NCBI GenBank assembly: GCA_021287185.1
Contig: JAJTAZ010000019.1
Location: 1-64,000 of the forward strand
Direction of reading: 5' to 3'
Source: Burkholderiales bacterium
GTDB taxonomy: Bacteria; Pseudomonadota; Gammaproteobacteria; Burkholderiales; Burkholderiaceae
Length of the DNA: 64,000 bases
Shown here piece by piece: positions 9,429 through 19,596 of this stretch. How positions within the stretch are numbered: position 1 is the stretch's first letter; each line of letters begins with the position of its first letter. The notes below the pieces were generated by a model that worked only from the letters and a program-made list of their open reading frames with translations, did no database searches and was not told where the DNA came from. The position numbers and the translations under genes were made by a program.

Positions 9429-10241
9429 TTATTGTTCTGTTTTAATTGGAATGACCACTGGATTTTTAGCAGCCCCTTTGGCCTTGGCTGCGGCGGCAGC
9501 CGCTGCTGCTTGCGTATCAAACAAACCCAAACGCACGCGGGTTTTGCTCACACCATCCACCACCACGGTTTTTAATTGCGGCTCCACTCCTGCAGCACGC
9601 AGCTTTTTCAATAAAGCATCCAATTCTTTACCATCACTCACCAAACCGATGTGTACCGCGTATTTCTGAGTAGGCGCGGTTGTGGTTTTGGATTGTGTAT
9701 CTGGTGTCGCATCTGCGATTTTGCTGGTAGGCTTTTGCACGGGAGCAGGAGTTGGAGAAGTTGATGGCGCTTGTAAAACATTGGCTGATGGTACTTCGTT
9801 GCCAGCGGGCTTTTTCTCCAATTGATCGGCTGCCGCTTTAATGCCCTCATCGGTTGCGCGCGGATTTTTTACATCAAACTGTATGTTTTTATCAGGCACG
9901 ACCACCGCGATTTCGGACGCAGTTTGTTTGTTTTGGTCATCAAAAACCCACGGCAAAATGATAAACGCCGCAGTCAGCAACACCACCGCACCGATTAAGC
10001 GGCGACGTGTGCGCACCTTCAAATCATGCAAACGCAACTCTTCGTCATACACCGCAGCCGCTTCAGCGTGCATGGTGTTGCCTGAATTCGGATTGGAACG
10101 ATTCGCTCGAATGCGCACAGCAGGCTGCACGTCCCCTTGTATGCCCAGTTCAGTGCGCATATCGGTCATGGGGGTGCGCACGGAGGATTCTGCGGTGTGA
10201 TTGGCGGGTGCTTCTTGTTTGCTGTTAAACCACTTCATCAT
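9429..10241 (-). CDS. SPOR-domain membrane protein (DedD-like)
   Basis: Bitopic inner-membrane protein of 270 residues: a cytoplasmic N-terminus of about 80 residues, one transmembrane helix (about 85-101, LIGAVVLLTAAFIILPWVF), a Pro/Thr-rich periplasmic linker and a C-terminal SPOR domain (about 190-268, beginning YAVHIGLVSD). SPOR domains bind denuded septal peptidoglycan, so a role at the division site is likely. It follows folC directly, the order known for dedD in Betaproteobacteria. A run of eight alanines lies in the SPOR domain. Confidence 0.85.
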   Translation of the reverse strand: MMKWFNSKQEAPANHTAESSVRTPMTDMRTELGIQGDVQPAVRIRANRSNPNSGNTMHAEAAAVYDEELRLHDLKVRTRRRLIGAVVLLTAAFIILPWVFDDQNKQTASEIAVVVPDKNIQFDVKNPRATDEGIKAAADQLEKKPAGNEVPSANVLQAPSTSPTPAPVQKPTSKIADATPDTQSKTTTAPTQKYAVHIGLVSDGKELDALLKKLRAAGVEPQLKTVVVDGVSKTRVRLGLFDTQAAAAAAAAKAKGAAKNPVVIPIKTEQ

Positions 10242-10269
10242 CGGTCTTTCTAAAAATCATCAGGCTTGG

Positions 10270-11580
10270 TTACGCACGAGGCATACCCAGCAACGCTTGC
10301 TCCACTGTCACGAAGGAGCCAAATATGACTATTCTATCACTCGCAGGCACTTGTGTGGACAATTGCGACAAGGCCTGTTGCACCGATTCGTGGGTCTGTA
10401 CGCTGTGTTCGGCATCGGCGACGAATCCAGTTTGTAGCAAACACGCCTGCAACTGAGCGGTACTCGCCGCACGCGGGCTGGGCAACGCGCACAGATGCCA
10501 GTGATCCACCACATCGCGCATCGCACTCATCACACCCACAATGTCTTTATCCGCCATTGCGCCAAACACGGCATGGGTGTACGGCGCGTAACCAATTTGA
10601 TTGATATTTTTCGCCAAAGCACGGGCAGCATGGGGATTGTGTGCTACATCCAATATGGTCATCGGTTGCCCTGGTAAAATCTGAAAACGCCCACGCACCA
10701 CGGCATTGGACAACCCAATACGCACTGCTTGCTGCATCACAGGCAAACGCGCCTGCACCGTCTCAAGTGCAGCCAAAGCCGCGCTCGCATTGCTTAACTG
10801 ATAATCACCCCGCATCGCGGGCATGGCGAGTGAATTGCGCGTGCTGTGCTCACCAATGAAACGCCATTGTTTGCGCTGGTCGTCTTGCACCACTTGGTAG
10901 CGAAAATCGCGGTGAATCAATTTCAAATCCGCGCCGATGGCTAAAGCATGGTCGATTAAACTCTGCGGTGGATTGGGGTCGGCGCAAATGGCGGTTTTGC
11001 CCGTGCGAAAAATACCCGCCTTCTCAAAACCAATCGCTTCGCGCGTGTCACCCAAAAAGCCCACATGATCAATATCCACACTGGTGACAATCGCCACCTC
11101 ACTATCAAACACATTGGTCGCGTCCAAACGCCCGCCCAAACCAACTTCCAAAACCACTGCATCGGGCTGCTGTGCATCAAACCAACACACAATCGCGAGC
11201 AAAGTAAATTCGTAATACGTCAGAGAAATTTCAGGCGACTGTACGCGCGCTGACTCAACGGTTCGAAAATACGGTAGTAATTGCTCCTCGGTCGCATCCA
11301 CGCCATTAAACCGCGCACGCTCGGTAAAATCCAACACATGTGGCGATGTGTGACAACCCACTCGATACCCTGCCGCGAGCAATATCTGCTCCAGATACGC
11401 GCAGGTTGAACCCTTACCATTCGTGCCACCCACAGTGAATATTGGGTAATTCAGTTTCAATACGCCCGTTTGTTGCAAGCGCGTTTTCATCTCACCGACA
11501 CGCGCCAGACCCAAATCAATCTCGGTTTTGTGCACCGTCTCTAAGTGCGCCAACCAGTCGCCCAAATTATCAAACACCAT
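10270..11580 (-). CDS. folC: Bifunctional folylpolyglutamate / dihydrofolate synthase
   Basis: Adds glutamate to dihydropteroate and extends the polyglutamate tail of folates in the cytoplasm. The 436-residue protein has the Mur-ligase-type P-loop in FTVGGTNGKGST near residue 50, the folate-binding region with TSPHVLDFTER, the LEVGLGGRLDATN motif near 145 and VDIDHVGFLG near 168. The C-terminal domain contains ILDVAHNPHAA. Length and motif order are normal. It follows accD and precedes the SPOR gene. Confidence 0.95.
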   Translation of the reverse strand: MVFDNLGDWLAHLETVHKTEIDLGLARVGEMKTRLQQTGVLKLNYPIFTVGGTNGKGSTCAYLEQILLAAGYRVGCHTSPHVLDFTERARFNGVDATEEQLLPYFRTVESARVQSPEISLTYYEFTLLAIVCWFDAQQPDAVVLEVGLGGRLDATNVFDSEVAIVTSVDIDHVGFLGDTREAIGFEKAGIFRTGKTAICADPNPPQSLIDHALAIGADLKLIHRDFRYQVVQDDQRKQWRFIGEHSTRNSLAMPAMRGDYQLSNASAALAALETVQARLPVMQQAVRIGLSNAVVRGRFQILPGQPMTILDVAHNPHAARALAKNINQIGYAPYTHAVFGAMADKDIVGVMSAMRDVVDHWHLCALPSPRAASTAQLQACLLQTGFVADAEHSVQTHESVQQALSQLSTQVPASDRIVIFGSFVTVEQALLGMPRA

Positions 11581-11605
11581 CGCTCATCCCAAAATTCCAA
11601 ATAAA

Positions 11606-11633
11606 AATACCGCAATGCAACCATTGCGGTATT
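11606..11633 (-). terminator. Terminator downstream of accD
   Basis: A perfect 12-bp stem (AATACCGCAATG / CATTGCGGTATT) with a CAAC loop is followed on the minus strand by TTTTTATTT. It lies between accD and folC, so folC may have its own promoter or depend on read-through. Confidence 0.75.
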
Positions 11634-11658
11634 GTACACAATCAAGCCCGTGTAACAC

Positions 11659-12531
11659 TTAAGCGACAGAAATTTCCGCTTGATTGCGCAGCAATGTAAT
11701 CAAACGTGCCATTTCTTCGCGCATTTGCTTGCGATGAACAATCATGTCAATCGCGCCGTGCTCCAATAAAAACTCTGAACGCTGAAAGCCTTCGGGCAAT
11801 TTTTCACGCACGGTTTGTTCAATCACGCGTGGCCCTGCAAAACCAATCAGGGCTTTGGGCTCAGCAATCACCACATCACCAATAAACGCAAAACTTGCTG
11901 ATACGCCACCCATGGTCGGGTCGGTCAGCAGTGAGATATAAGGAAGTTTTTTCTCAGCGAGCAGGGTCAATGCTGCGGTGGTTTTCGCCATTTGCATCAA
12001 GGACAGCAAAGCCTCCTGCATGCGCGCGCCACCCGAAGCCGAAATACTGATAAAAGCCGAGTTGGTTTCAATCGCATGGCGCACACCACGCACAAAACGC
12101 TCGCCAACCACTGACCCCATGGAACCGCCCATGAAGTCGAATTCAAATGCGGCAATCACCACAGGTTGCTCAAAAATCGTCCCTGCTTGCACCACCAAGG
12201 CTTCGGTTTCACCTGTGTTTTTGACCGCTTCGGTCAAACGGTCAGAGTATTTGCGACTGTCTTTGAATTTCAAACTGTCAACAGGTTTGACCTCTTGCGC
12301 CAGTTCAACGCGATTATCCGCATCCAATAATTGATCAATTCGTGCGCGCGCTTTGACGCGCAGGTGGTGATCACATTTGGGGCAAACATACTGATTGGCT
12401 TCTAAATCAGATTTGTATAAAACTTCATCACACGAGGGACACTTCATCCACAAGCCATCAGGCATGTCTGATTTTTTTTCTTCTGTGGGCTGCATTCGTG
12501 GGGGTAAAATTTTATCTAACCAACTCATCAT
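11659..12531 (-). CDS. accD: Acetyl-CoA carboxylase carboxyltransferase subunit beta
   Basis: Beta subunit of the carboxyltransferase that makes malonyl-CoA for fatty acid synthesis. The 290-residue protein has the N-terminal four-cysteine zinc ribbon (CPSCDEV near 33-40 and CPKCDHH near 52-58) and the crotonase-like core with [22 protein letters not shown] near 165 and the oxyanion region in [12 protein letters not shown]. Either of two adjacent ATGs could start it, behind GGAG. The trpA-accD-folC order is conserved in related bacteria. Confidence 0.96.
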   Translation of the reverse strand: MMSWLDKILPPRMQPTEEKKSDMPDGLWMKCPSCDEVLYKSDLEANQYVCPKCDHHLRVKARARIDQLLDADNRVELAQEVKPVDSLKFKDSRKYSDRLTEAVKNTGETEALVVQAGTIFEQPVVIAAFEFDFMGGSMGSVVGERFVRGVRHAIETNSAFISISASGGARMQEALLSLMQMAKTTAALTLLAEKKLPYISLLTDPTMGGVSASFAFIGDVVIAEPKALIGFAGPRVIEQTVREKLPEGFQRSEFLLEHGAIDMIVHRKQMREEMARLITLLRNQAEISVA

Positions 12532-12624
12532 CTCGCTCCATTATTTTTGGGTGCACCATTATAAAGGCTTTGCCCCCATAAAACCATTGATTTTAACCGC
12601 ACTACCGTTCGCAAAATCCGTGTT

Positions 12625-13449
12625 TTAAGCCACGGTCAGATTGTCCAACGCCGTTCGAATATCGAGCAACCACGCGCTCAAAGCAGGGTTGGGGTCTGCC
12701 CCTTCTGCCACGGCCGATTCAATCAGCGTAATCAATTTACTGCCGATGACCACACCATCGGCGGTTTGGGCCACGGCCTGCGCGCTGGTCGCATCGGAAA
12801 TCCCAAAGCCGACGTGTATCGGTAAATCGGTGTATTGACGCAAAACCCCGACTTTTTGAGTCACATCGCTGACATCCAGTGTGCCCGCGCCCGTCACCCC
12901 TTTGAGCGAGACATAGTAAATAAAGCCACTGGCCACCTGCGCCGTGGCTTGCATACGCGCTGTGGTGGTGGTGGGAGCGACCAAATAAATGACATTCAAG
13001 CCCGCAGCACGGGATTTTTGTGCGAATGCCACCGATTCCTCAGGTGGGTAATCCACCACCAAAACACCGTCAACCCCAGCAGCAACCGCTTCTTGGATAA
13101 AAGCATCTTGTCCCATGTGTTCAATCGGATTGGCATAACCCATCAGTACCACAGGTGTTTCGGTGTTGCGTGTGCGAAATATTTTGACCAAATCCAACAC
13201 ATCACGCATGCCGACGCCCTGCGCCACTGCGCGCGCACTTGCACGTTGAATCACTGGCCCGTCGGCCATCGGGTCAGAAAATGGCACACCCAATTCAATC
13301 ACATCCACCCCGCTGGCAACCAAAGTGTGCATCAGAGCCTCGCTCGTCGCCAAATCAGGGTCACCCGCAGTGATGAAAGTGACCAAATTTTTGCGTTGCG
13401 CGGCTCGGTTGTTGGCCAATTTTGTTTCTAATCGAGTGGGCGTGTGCAT
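12625..13449 (-). CDS. trpA: Tryptophan synthase alpha subunit
   Basis: Cleaves indole-3-glycerol phosphate to indole and glyceraldehyde 3-phosphate and passes indole to TrpB. The 274-residue TIM barrel shows the catalytic Glu in VIELGVPFSDPMADGPVIQ, the catalytic Asp in the loop VDGVLVVDYPPEE, and the phosphate-binding VGFGISDATSA. The start at 13449 is chosen because AGGA lies 6-7 nt upstream; an in-frame TTG at 13470 has no such signal. trpB is not visible beside it, and the trpEGDC genes are 36 kb away, so the pathway is split. Confidence 0.96.
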   Translation of the reverse strand: MHTPTRLETKLANNRAAQRKNLVTFITAGDPDLATSEALMHTLVASGVDVIELGVPFSDPMADGPVIQRASARAVAQGVGMRDVLDLVKIFRTRNTETPVVLMGYANPIEHMGQDAFIQEAVAAGVDGVLVVDYPPEESVAFAQKSRAAGLNVIYLVAPTTTTARMQATAQVASGFIYYVSLKGVTGAGTLDVSDVTQKVGVLRQYTDLPIHVGFGISDATSAQAVAQTADGVVIGSKLITLIESAVAEGADPNPALSAWLLDIRTALDNLTVA

Positions 13450-13582
13450 GTTTTTCCTATCTTTGAGCAAATTTACAGATGCATAGGGGGTTATTGTAGC
13501 GAATTGGTGAACACATGTTGCTGGTTTATGGCCAGTCGGTTCTCAAAATACATGACTGCCCATCCCATACACCACTGGGTGC

Positions 13583-14323
13583 TTATTTGCGCGTGAACAT
13601 CAAATCCCAAACGCCATGCCCCAAACGATTGCCGCGATTTTCATATTTGGTCAGCGGGCGTGATTCTGGCCGTGGGATAAATCCTTGCGTCGGGCTGGTG
13701 TTGTGTAACAGGACTTCGGCTGAAAGCACTTCGAGCATTTGCTCCGCATAGTTTTCCCAGTCGGTGGCGCAATGAATATAGGCATTGGGTTTCAAACGCA
13801 GTGCCAATTCGTGCACAAATGGTGGCTGTATCAAGCGACGTTTGTGGTGGCGCGCTTTATGCCATGGGTCAGGGAAATAAATATGAATGCCGTCCAATGT
13901 ACCATGCGCTATCATGTCGCGAATAATCTCCACCGCATCGTGCTGAATGACGCGCAGATTGGTCAAGCCATATTCCGCAATGCGTTTGAGCAACGCGCCC
14001 ACACCTGCCGTAAAAACTTCCACACCGATGTAATTGATATTGGGATTTTGCGCTGCAATTTTGGCCGTCGTTTCACCCATGCCACACCCGATTTCTAAAA
14101 CAATCGGGTTGTCATTACCAAAAATATCTGCCCAGTCCGTGGTAGATTTCAATTGTTCTTGATACGCCACACCAAACTGCGGCAATAGGGTTTCATACGC
14201 ACGTTTTTGCCCTTCTGAAAAATGTCCTTTTCGATGGACGTAACTCTTGATATGGCCGTACGGTTGGCTGGGCGAGTTATCTTCTATGGCTTCTGGGGCT
14301 GTGGTCTGTTCGGTATCGTTCAT
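13583..14323 (-). CDS. trmB: tRNA (guanine-N7-)-methyltransferase
   Basis: Makes m7G46 in the variable loop of tRNAs using S-adenosylmethionine. The 246-residue protein has the SAM-binding VLEIGCGMGETT near residue 76, the acidic IGVEVFTAGVG strand, and the family-specific IHIYFPDPWHKARHHKRR near 148-165 that binds tRNA. The first 30 residues are a hydrophilic family-variable extension. It is transcribed alone between trpA and adk. Confidence 0.95.
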   Translation of the reverse strand: MNDTEQTTAPEAIEDNSPSQPYGHIKSYVHRKGHFSEGQKRAYETLLPQFGVAYQEQLKSTTDWADIFGNDNPIVLEIGCGMGETTAKIAAQNPNINYIGVEVFTAGVGALLKRIAEYGLTNLRVIQHDAVEIIRDMIAHGTLDGIHIYFPDPWHKARHHKRRLIQPPFVHELALRLKPNAYIHCATDWENYAEQMLEVLSAEVLLHNTSPTQGFIPRPESRPLTKYENRGNRLGHGVWDLMFTRK

Positions 14324-14402
14324 AGTTTACTCGTTTTGCAGTGGTGCTACACATATCAAAAATCAGTGCGGTGATACCCCATGCATGGCAATAAAAGGCA
14401 AT

Positions 14403-14427
14403 AAAGGCGGGTATGACCCGCCCTTTT
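14403..14427. terminator. Terminator between adk and trmB
   Basis: AAAGGCGGG and CCCGCCCTTTT form a GC-rich stem flanked by A and T runs, just after the adk stop codon on the minus strand. Confidence 0.7.
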
Positions 14428-14444
14428 GTGGTTGTGCATAAAGA

Positions 14445-15140
<696 letters not shown>

Positions 15141-15193
15141 TTACCGCAGACTGAGCGCAGGGTCAAGTCAGACAACAGGTTGAAAACACGATG

Positions 15194-15982
15194 TTATGAA
15201 TGGGTGCGCATATAATGCTCGACCACGGCGACATCTTCGGGCGTATCGACCCCTGGTGCAGCAGTTTGGTCGCTGATGTACACCGATATGTTCTCTCCAT
15301 GCGCCAAAACACGCAATTGTTCTAAGCTCTCAATTTGTTCCAAATCACTGACGGGCAACGCACCGTAGCGTTTGAGAAAACCAACCCGATAGGCGTAAAT
15401 GCCCATGTGACGCAAAGCGGTCAGTTGCTCAGGCAACTGTTCGGGCAACGCCTTGCCATCCGCACCATGAGCACGCATCCAATCGCGTGGATAAGGCATA
15501 GGCGCGCGTGAGAAATACAGCGCGCGCTTTTGATTATCCAACACCACTTTGACCATGTTTGGATTTAAAAAATCAGACGTGGTGTGTATCGGATGCGCCG
15601 CAGTCGCCATCACACACTCGACATCATCGTGCAAAGCCTGTGCCACTGCACGAATCAAATCAGGTGCAATGGCAGGCTCATCACCTTGTACATTGACCAC
15701 AATCACATCATCCGCCCAACCACGCTCCAATGCCACTTGGGCGATGCGATCGGTACCCGATGGATGATGTGTATCGGTCATGTGCGCAGTGAAGCCCGCT
15801 TCGTTCACCAATTGCACAATTTCCGCATGGTCTGTCGCCACAACCACCTCATCTGCTCGTGCAGACAATGCCTGATCAACCACGCGCAAAACCATCGCTC
15901 GTCCCAAAATCGGCACCAGCGGCTTGCCATAAAAACGACTGCTGCCCATACGGGCAGGAATCACGACTTTAAATCCATTCAT
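15194..15982 (-). CDS. kdsB: 3-deoxy-manno-octulosonate cytidylyltransferase
   Basis: Activates Kdo with CTP to CMP-Kdo for lipid A-core assembly. The 262-residue protein starts with the nucleotidyltransferase signature VIPARMGSSRFYGKPL and has VVNVQGDEPAI near 98 and the DTPEDV motif near the C-terminus. Its ATG overlaps the stop codon of the small Trm112-like gene. With lpxK it forms an LPS gene cluster lpxK - Trm112-like - kdsB. Confidence 0.96.
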   Translation of the reverse strand: MNGFKVVIPARMGSSRFYGKPLVPILGRAMVLRVVDQALSARADEVVVATDHAEIVQLVNEAGFTAHMTDTHHPSGTDRIAQVALERGWADDVIVVNVQGDEPAIAPDLIRAVAQALHDDVECVMATAAHPIHTTSDFLNPNMVKVVLDNQKRALYFSRAPMPYPRDWMRAHGADGKALPEQLPEQLTALRHMGIYAYRVGFLKRYGALPVSDLEQIESLEQLRVLAHGENISVYISDQTAAPGVDTPEDVAVVEHYMRTHS

Positions 15983-16152
15983 AAGGCAATGGCTTGTTCA
16001 ATCAATAAAATCGGAATCCCATCGCGAATCGGGTAGAGCAAATGCGCCTGCTCTGAATACAACCCTTCGGGTTGCCCATCTTGCGCGGGGCGGAACACCA
16101 ATTGCCCACCAGTTTTAGGGCAGCGCAGGGCTTTGAGTAATTTTTCGTTCAT
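15979..16152 (-). CDS. Trm112 family small protein
   Basis: This 57-residue protein starts at 16152 behind AAGGAAAG. It matches the Trm112/YcaR family usually found between lpxK and kdsB: LLKALRCPKTGGQL, then LYPIRDGIPILL near the C-terminus. Members often carry a zinc site, but here only one cysteine is seen (RCPKTG), so zinc binding is doubtful. Trm112 proteins activate methyltransferases in other organisms; the bacterial role is not established. Confidence 0.85.
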   Translation of the reverse strand: MNEKLLKALRCPKTGGQLVFRPAQDGQPEGLYSEQAHLLYPIRDGIPILLIEQAIAL

Positions 16153-16186
16153 AGCATCTTTCCTTAATTCTCTAAATATAATTGAT

Positions 16187-17308
16187 TCAATGCTCAATTG
16201 TACGCAAACGCATCACAACCTGTTGCGATAATTCATTCCAATCGGTGCTTGGCACAACCACCAAAGGCACGACCCAAATTTTTTGTGTCAATTCAGGATG
16301 CGAATGCACCCACGGCAGACATTTAACCGCGTCTTTTTCGGTCAACAACAGCACATCAAACGTCATCTCAGATAGAGACTGTGCCAAAACTGTGTCAAAC
16401 GACGCATGGTCAGGCAAAGCCAAGGTTTCCCCAACAATTCCCTCGCCTGCCAGCATCTCAAAGAACACTTGCGGACGGGCAATACCCGCACAGCGCAACA
16501 CTTCTCGCCCAATAAAAGCCGTGAGTGGCTGATGCTGCTTCGGTTTAACCAACGCATACGCATCATTCAAAGTGCTATTGACCGCGAATTGAGGGGTGCG
16601 CAAAGGCCGAGGCATCCACGCAAACGCACGCACTTTTTGCGCAGTCCCACGGGTGTGTTGAATAATTGCAAACACCGAGTTCAAACGCGCAGGCGGCTCA
16701 CGCAGTGGCCCAGCAGGCAAACACCAACCATTGCCCACACCACGCTCATCCATGACCACCAGTTCAATATCACGATACAGACGATAATGCTGCAAACCAT
16801 CATCACTCACAATGACATCGCATTCAGGATGCGCCACGCAGACCGCACGCGCGACCGCCACGCGGTCTTGTCCAACCCACACGGGCACACCTGTATTCAT
16901 CGCCAATTGTAAGGGCTCATCACCCACTTCGCTCGCCAAACTACCCTCGGTGACGCGGGTTGCTTCCATGCGATGATTCGCTTCATTCGCCCCACCGTAA
17001 CCACGCGAAATTACCACGGGTTGAAAACCTGCGGTGCGCAAATCCTGTACCAGCCGCGCGACAATCGGCGTTTTGCCCACACCGCCAACCATAATTCCGC
17101 CAACCACCACCACGGGAATTGGCATGCGGTATTGTGCACGCCAATGGCGCATAAAAGCGATGCGCCGCACTCGAGCAATTTGCGTAAACAGCCACGAAAA
17201 CGGATATAAAACACGCGCCAACCACCCGCGTGACTGCCAAACGGCCAGCCATTTGGCATGCCGATGGGCTTTTTGAGTCAATGATTGGTGCGTGTTGTGC
17301 GCGCTCAT
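16187..17308 (-). CDS. lpxK: Tetraacyldisaccharide 4'-kinase
   Basis: Phosphorylates the 4' position of the lipid A precursor at the inner membrane. The 373-residue protein has an N-terminal amphipathic/hydrophobic segment (residues 25-50), the P-loop GGIMVGGVGKTPIVARL near 70-86, VISRGYGG near 100, the SDDGLQHYRL motif near 165 that carries the catalytic Asp, and LLLTEKDAVK near 325. It begins the LPS unit followed by the Trm112-like gene and kdsB. Confidence 0.96.
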   Translation of the reverse strand: MSAHNTHQSLTQKAHRHAKWLAVWQSRGWLARVLYPFSWLFTQIARVRRIAFMRHWRAQYRMPIPVVVVGGIMVGGVGKTPIVARLVQDLRTAGFQPVVISRGYGGANEANHRMEATRVTEGSLASEVGDEPLQLAMNTGVPVWVGQDRVAVARAVCVAHPECDVIVSDDGLQHYRLYRDIELVVMDERGVGNGWCLPAGPLREPPARLNSVFAIIQHTRGTAQKVRAFAWMPRPLRTPQFAVNSTLNDAYALVKPKQHQPLTAFIGREVLRCAGIARPQVFFEMLAGEGIVGETLALPDHASFDTVLAQSLSEMTFDVLLLTEKDAVKCLPWVHSHPELTQKIWVVPLVVVPSTDWNELSQQVVMRLRTIEH

Positions 17309-17366
17309 GAATAAAGTATCTGCTGTGGTTTGATTGTGTGTTGCATTCTACCATGTTGGGCAATGC

Positions 17367-17392
17367 ACAAAACCAACTGCAATTGGTTTTGT
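17367..17392 (-). terminator. Terminator downstream of the RNB ribonuclease gene
   Basis: ACAAAACCAA pairs perfectly with TTGGTTTTGT around a six-base loop, about 35 bp after the stop codon, with a TTTTGT tail on the minus strand. Confidence 0.5.
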
Positions 17393-17425
17393 AACAAAAA
17401 ACAGTTCCCGCACACGGTACACTAC

Positions 17426-19516
17426 TTATGAGTCAGTCGCAGGCTTAATGATTTCGGGGTGATTTATGAGATCCGTAACCAATGCATTTTCGGCTCCTTC
17501 AACTTCTTCACTGTCTTCATACTCAACAACTTCGCTTGCCACGCCCAACACCGACAGCACCCGCACGCCAACGTTCAAGCCCACCCAATCAATGTCTTGC
17601 AATTGCACACGCACGCGGGTTTGTCTCGGTGTGTCCTCAGAAATGGGCGCGGTGAGGTACAGTGGTATTTGCACGAGGCGAATGGTGTTTTCGCGAATGA
17701 CGATGGCTTCTGCTTCATAAAGTCCATCGTTCATATTTTGATGTACCCAGCGCAGACACCAGTATTTTTCCATTTTATCTTGCTGTGCAGCATAGGCTTT
17801 GTACCGCTCGTCAAACTGGCTCACGCGCGTGAGCAAATCAACCTCTTTGGGCTGAAACGGGGCTTTCATCGGTGCGGTCACGCCGTAGCGCACCGCCGCG
17901 AACAGTTGCATTTGATTGAGCCAATCGGCATAGCGGCGCAAAGGCGAAGTCGCCCACATGTACGCAGGCACGCCCATTGCCAAATGCGGCGCGGCATGGG
18001 TGCTGGTGCGCACGCCCATCGCGCTTTGCGTGCGAAACATGGCGGGAATGCGCAAGTCGCGCAACCAACTCGCCCAATGCACGTTGGCAAATATCATCCA
18101 TTCCGAAACAATTTTATCAATCGGCGAACCGCGCATGCGTTGGCTGATGGTGATGGGTTCTTCGCCTGTGAGTGCTGTGGATTGCTTTGCTTCGTTCGCA
18201 ATGACGTTGGCGGTTCCCACAGTGAAGTTAAAATCTGCACGGTTGTTGTTTTCAGGACGACCACGCACCGCATCGCGAATGGCGGACAGTTGTTGCACCG
18301 CTTGCCACAGAATTTTTAGCTCGCTGGCGCGTGGGTAGTCAGCGCGCTCACCACTCAAATCCTCTGCCGTCAATTGCATTTCAGGCGTGTCATGGCGTAA
18401 GTTATCACTGATGCGTACACGCTCAATGCGGGTTTGAATGTCGGTAAAGGCATCTTTGCCCTGAGCCTCGGTGTTGAATGTGGTGTACATCGACAGTGCG
18501 GGTTTGACTGTTCCAGCATCCAAACTAAATTCAGCCACCCACGCATCGGGCAACATGGTGACTTTTTCCCCTGGGGTGTAAAGGGTGGACATGCGTGCCA
18601 CCGCGTGTTTGTCCGCCACATCATCACGGTTCACAGCAATCGCAGGCATGGCAATGTGGATGCCGATGCGGTAATTGTGCGCATCGATTTCCAACAACGA
18701 AAACGCATCGTCAATTTCGGTGGTCATCGAATCATCAATCGAGAACACAGGACGATCATCCACCACATCGTCCGTCACCACACCTTCGTCGAGCAATGCC
18801 TGCCAATGCGTGAGTGTGGGTTGAGGCAAATCATGCACGTCCGTGCCACGTGGATAGTATTCGGCAAGAAAGGTTTGGCGATGCAATTCAAACGCACTTT
18901 GAAATGCACCAATGTGCAACATCAATTCAGGAATGCTTTTACCCAAAGCCGTTGCTGCCTCAACCGCGGCTTTGTAGGTCATGTCATTGGCATTTTTTTT
19001 CTGCAAAATCGCATCGCGGGTTTGCAAAATTGCAGCAGGTGCGCGTCCTGCTTTCATCTCTTCAACCCAAACCGCTTGTTGGCGCAAGCGTTCTTCTTTT
19101 TTCGCCACGGCGGCAAGGGCAATTTGGATTTGCTCATACGGCTGGCGCGTGAACTGCCCTTTGCCTTTTTTACCAAAATAAATCGGTGCGCCTTGGATGG
19201 CTTGCCACATCGCGGCTTGCTCAGGCACACTGGCATTTTCACCAAAATATTCTTTGGCAATCTCGGTAAAGCCAAACACCTCCTCAGGTGCGCACTCCCA
19301 CAAAAAATCCAAATCCACTTGAGCCGACAATGCATCAACCTGCTCGGTCAATTGTGCCGGATTATCGTTTAAGTTGGCTTGCAACAAAACGTCTTTGCTT
19401 TTGATTTTTTGTGTCGATGAGCCTTGCCCCTTGACTTGCAGATGACTGTCTTTTTGCTCCATCACCGTGGCGATGTGGAGTTTTCCTTGGGCTTCATAGA
19501 ATACGATTTGGCTCAT
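17426..19516 (-). CDS. RNB-domain exoribonuclease (RNase II/R superfamily)
   Basis: A 3'-5' exoribonuclease by family. The 696-residue protein has an N-terminal region of about 240 residues unlike the cold-shock domains of classic RNase R, then the RNB catalytic domain beginning SIDDSMTTEIDDAFSL with metal-binding Asp261, Asp262, Asp269 and Asp270, and later ATSPLRRYADWLNQMQ, the RNB substrate-anchoring motif near 530. The C-terminus is S1-like. Residues about 437-447 (VIANEAKQST) do not belong to the family and are encoded by a dispersed repeat (18177-18206) inserted in frame. Whether it is the main RNase R or an accessory enzyme cannot be told. Confidence 0.85.
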   Translation of the reverse strand: MSQIVFYEAQGKLHIATVMEQKDSHLQVKGQGSSTQKIKSKDVLLQANLNDNPAQLTEQVDALSAQVDLDFLWECAPEEVFGFTEIAKEYFGENASVPEQAAMWQAIQGAPIYFGKKGKGQFTRQPYEQIQIALAAVAKKEERLRQQAVWVEEMKAGRAPAAILQTRDAILQKKNANDMTYKAAVEAATALGKSIPELMLHIGAFQSAFELHRQTFLAEYYPRGTDVHDLPQPTLTHWQALLDEGVVTDDVVDDRPVFSIDDSMTTEIDDAFSLLEIDAHNYRIGIHIAMPAIAVNRDDVADKHAVARMSTLYTPGEKVTMLPDAWVAEFSLDAGTVKPALSMYTTFNTEAQGKDAFTDIQTRIERVRISDNLRHDTPEMQLTAEDLSGERADYPRASELKILWQAVQQLSAIRDAVRGRPENNNRADFNFTVGTANVIANEAKQSTALTGEEPITISQRMRGSPIDKIVSEWMIFANVHWASWLRDLRIPAMFRTQSAMGVRTSTHAAPHLAMGVPAYMWATSPLRRYADWLNQMQLFAAVRYGVTAPMKAPFQPKEVDLLTRVSQFDERYKAYAAQQDKMEKYWCLRWVHQNMNDGLYEAEAIVIRENTIRLVQIPLYLTAPISEDTPRQTRVRVQLQDIDWVGLNVGVRVLSVLGVASEVVEYEDSEEVEGAENALVTDLINHPEIIKPATDS
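18177..18206. repeat. Dispersed repeat copy inserted in frame in the ribonuclease gene
   Basis: On the plus strand this copy reads GTGGATTGCTTTGCTTCG and continues into TTCGCAATGACG. It matches the intergenic element near 31907-31936 (GGATTGCCACGCTTCGCTCG and then CAATGACG) at most positions. On the minus strand it encodes VIANEAKQST without breaking the ribonuclease frame. It is a coding copy of a small dispersed repeat. Confidence 0.65.
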
Positions 19517-19550
19517 GCGTGGTGACTTTACTCAATGGGTGCGAAAAATA

Positions 19551-19572
19551 AGCGGCATTCTACCATGCCGCT
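19551..19572 (-). terminator. Terminator downstream of the thioesterase gene
   Basis: AGCGGCAT and ATGCCGCT pair perfectly around six bases and are followed on the minus strand by TATTTTTCG, 25 bp after the thioesterase stop codon. Confidence 0.7.
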
Positions 19573-19596
19573 CAGGGTCAAAATGAAGGGTTACGT

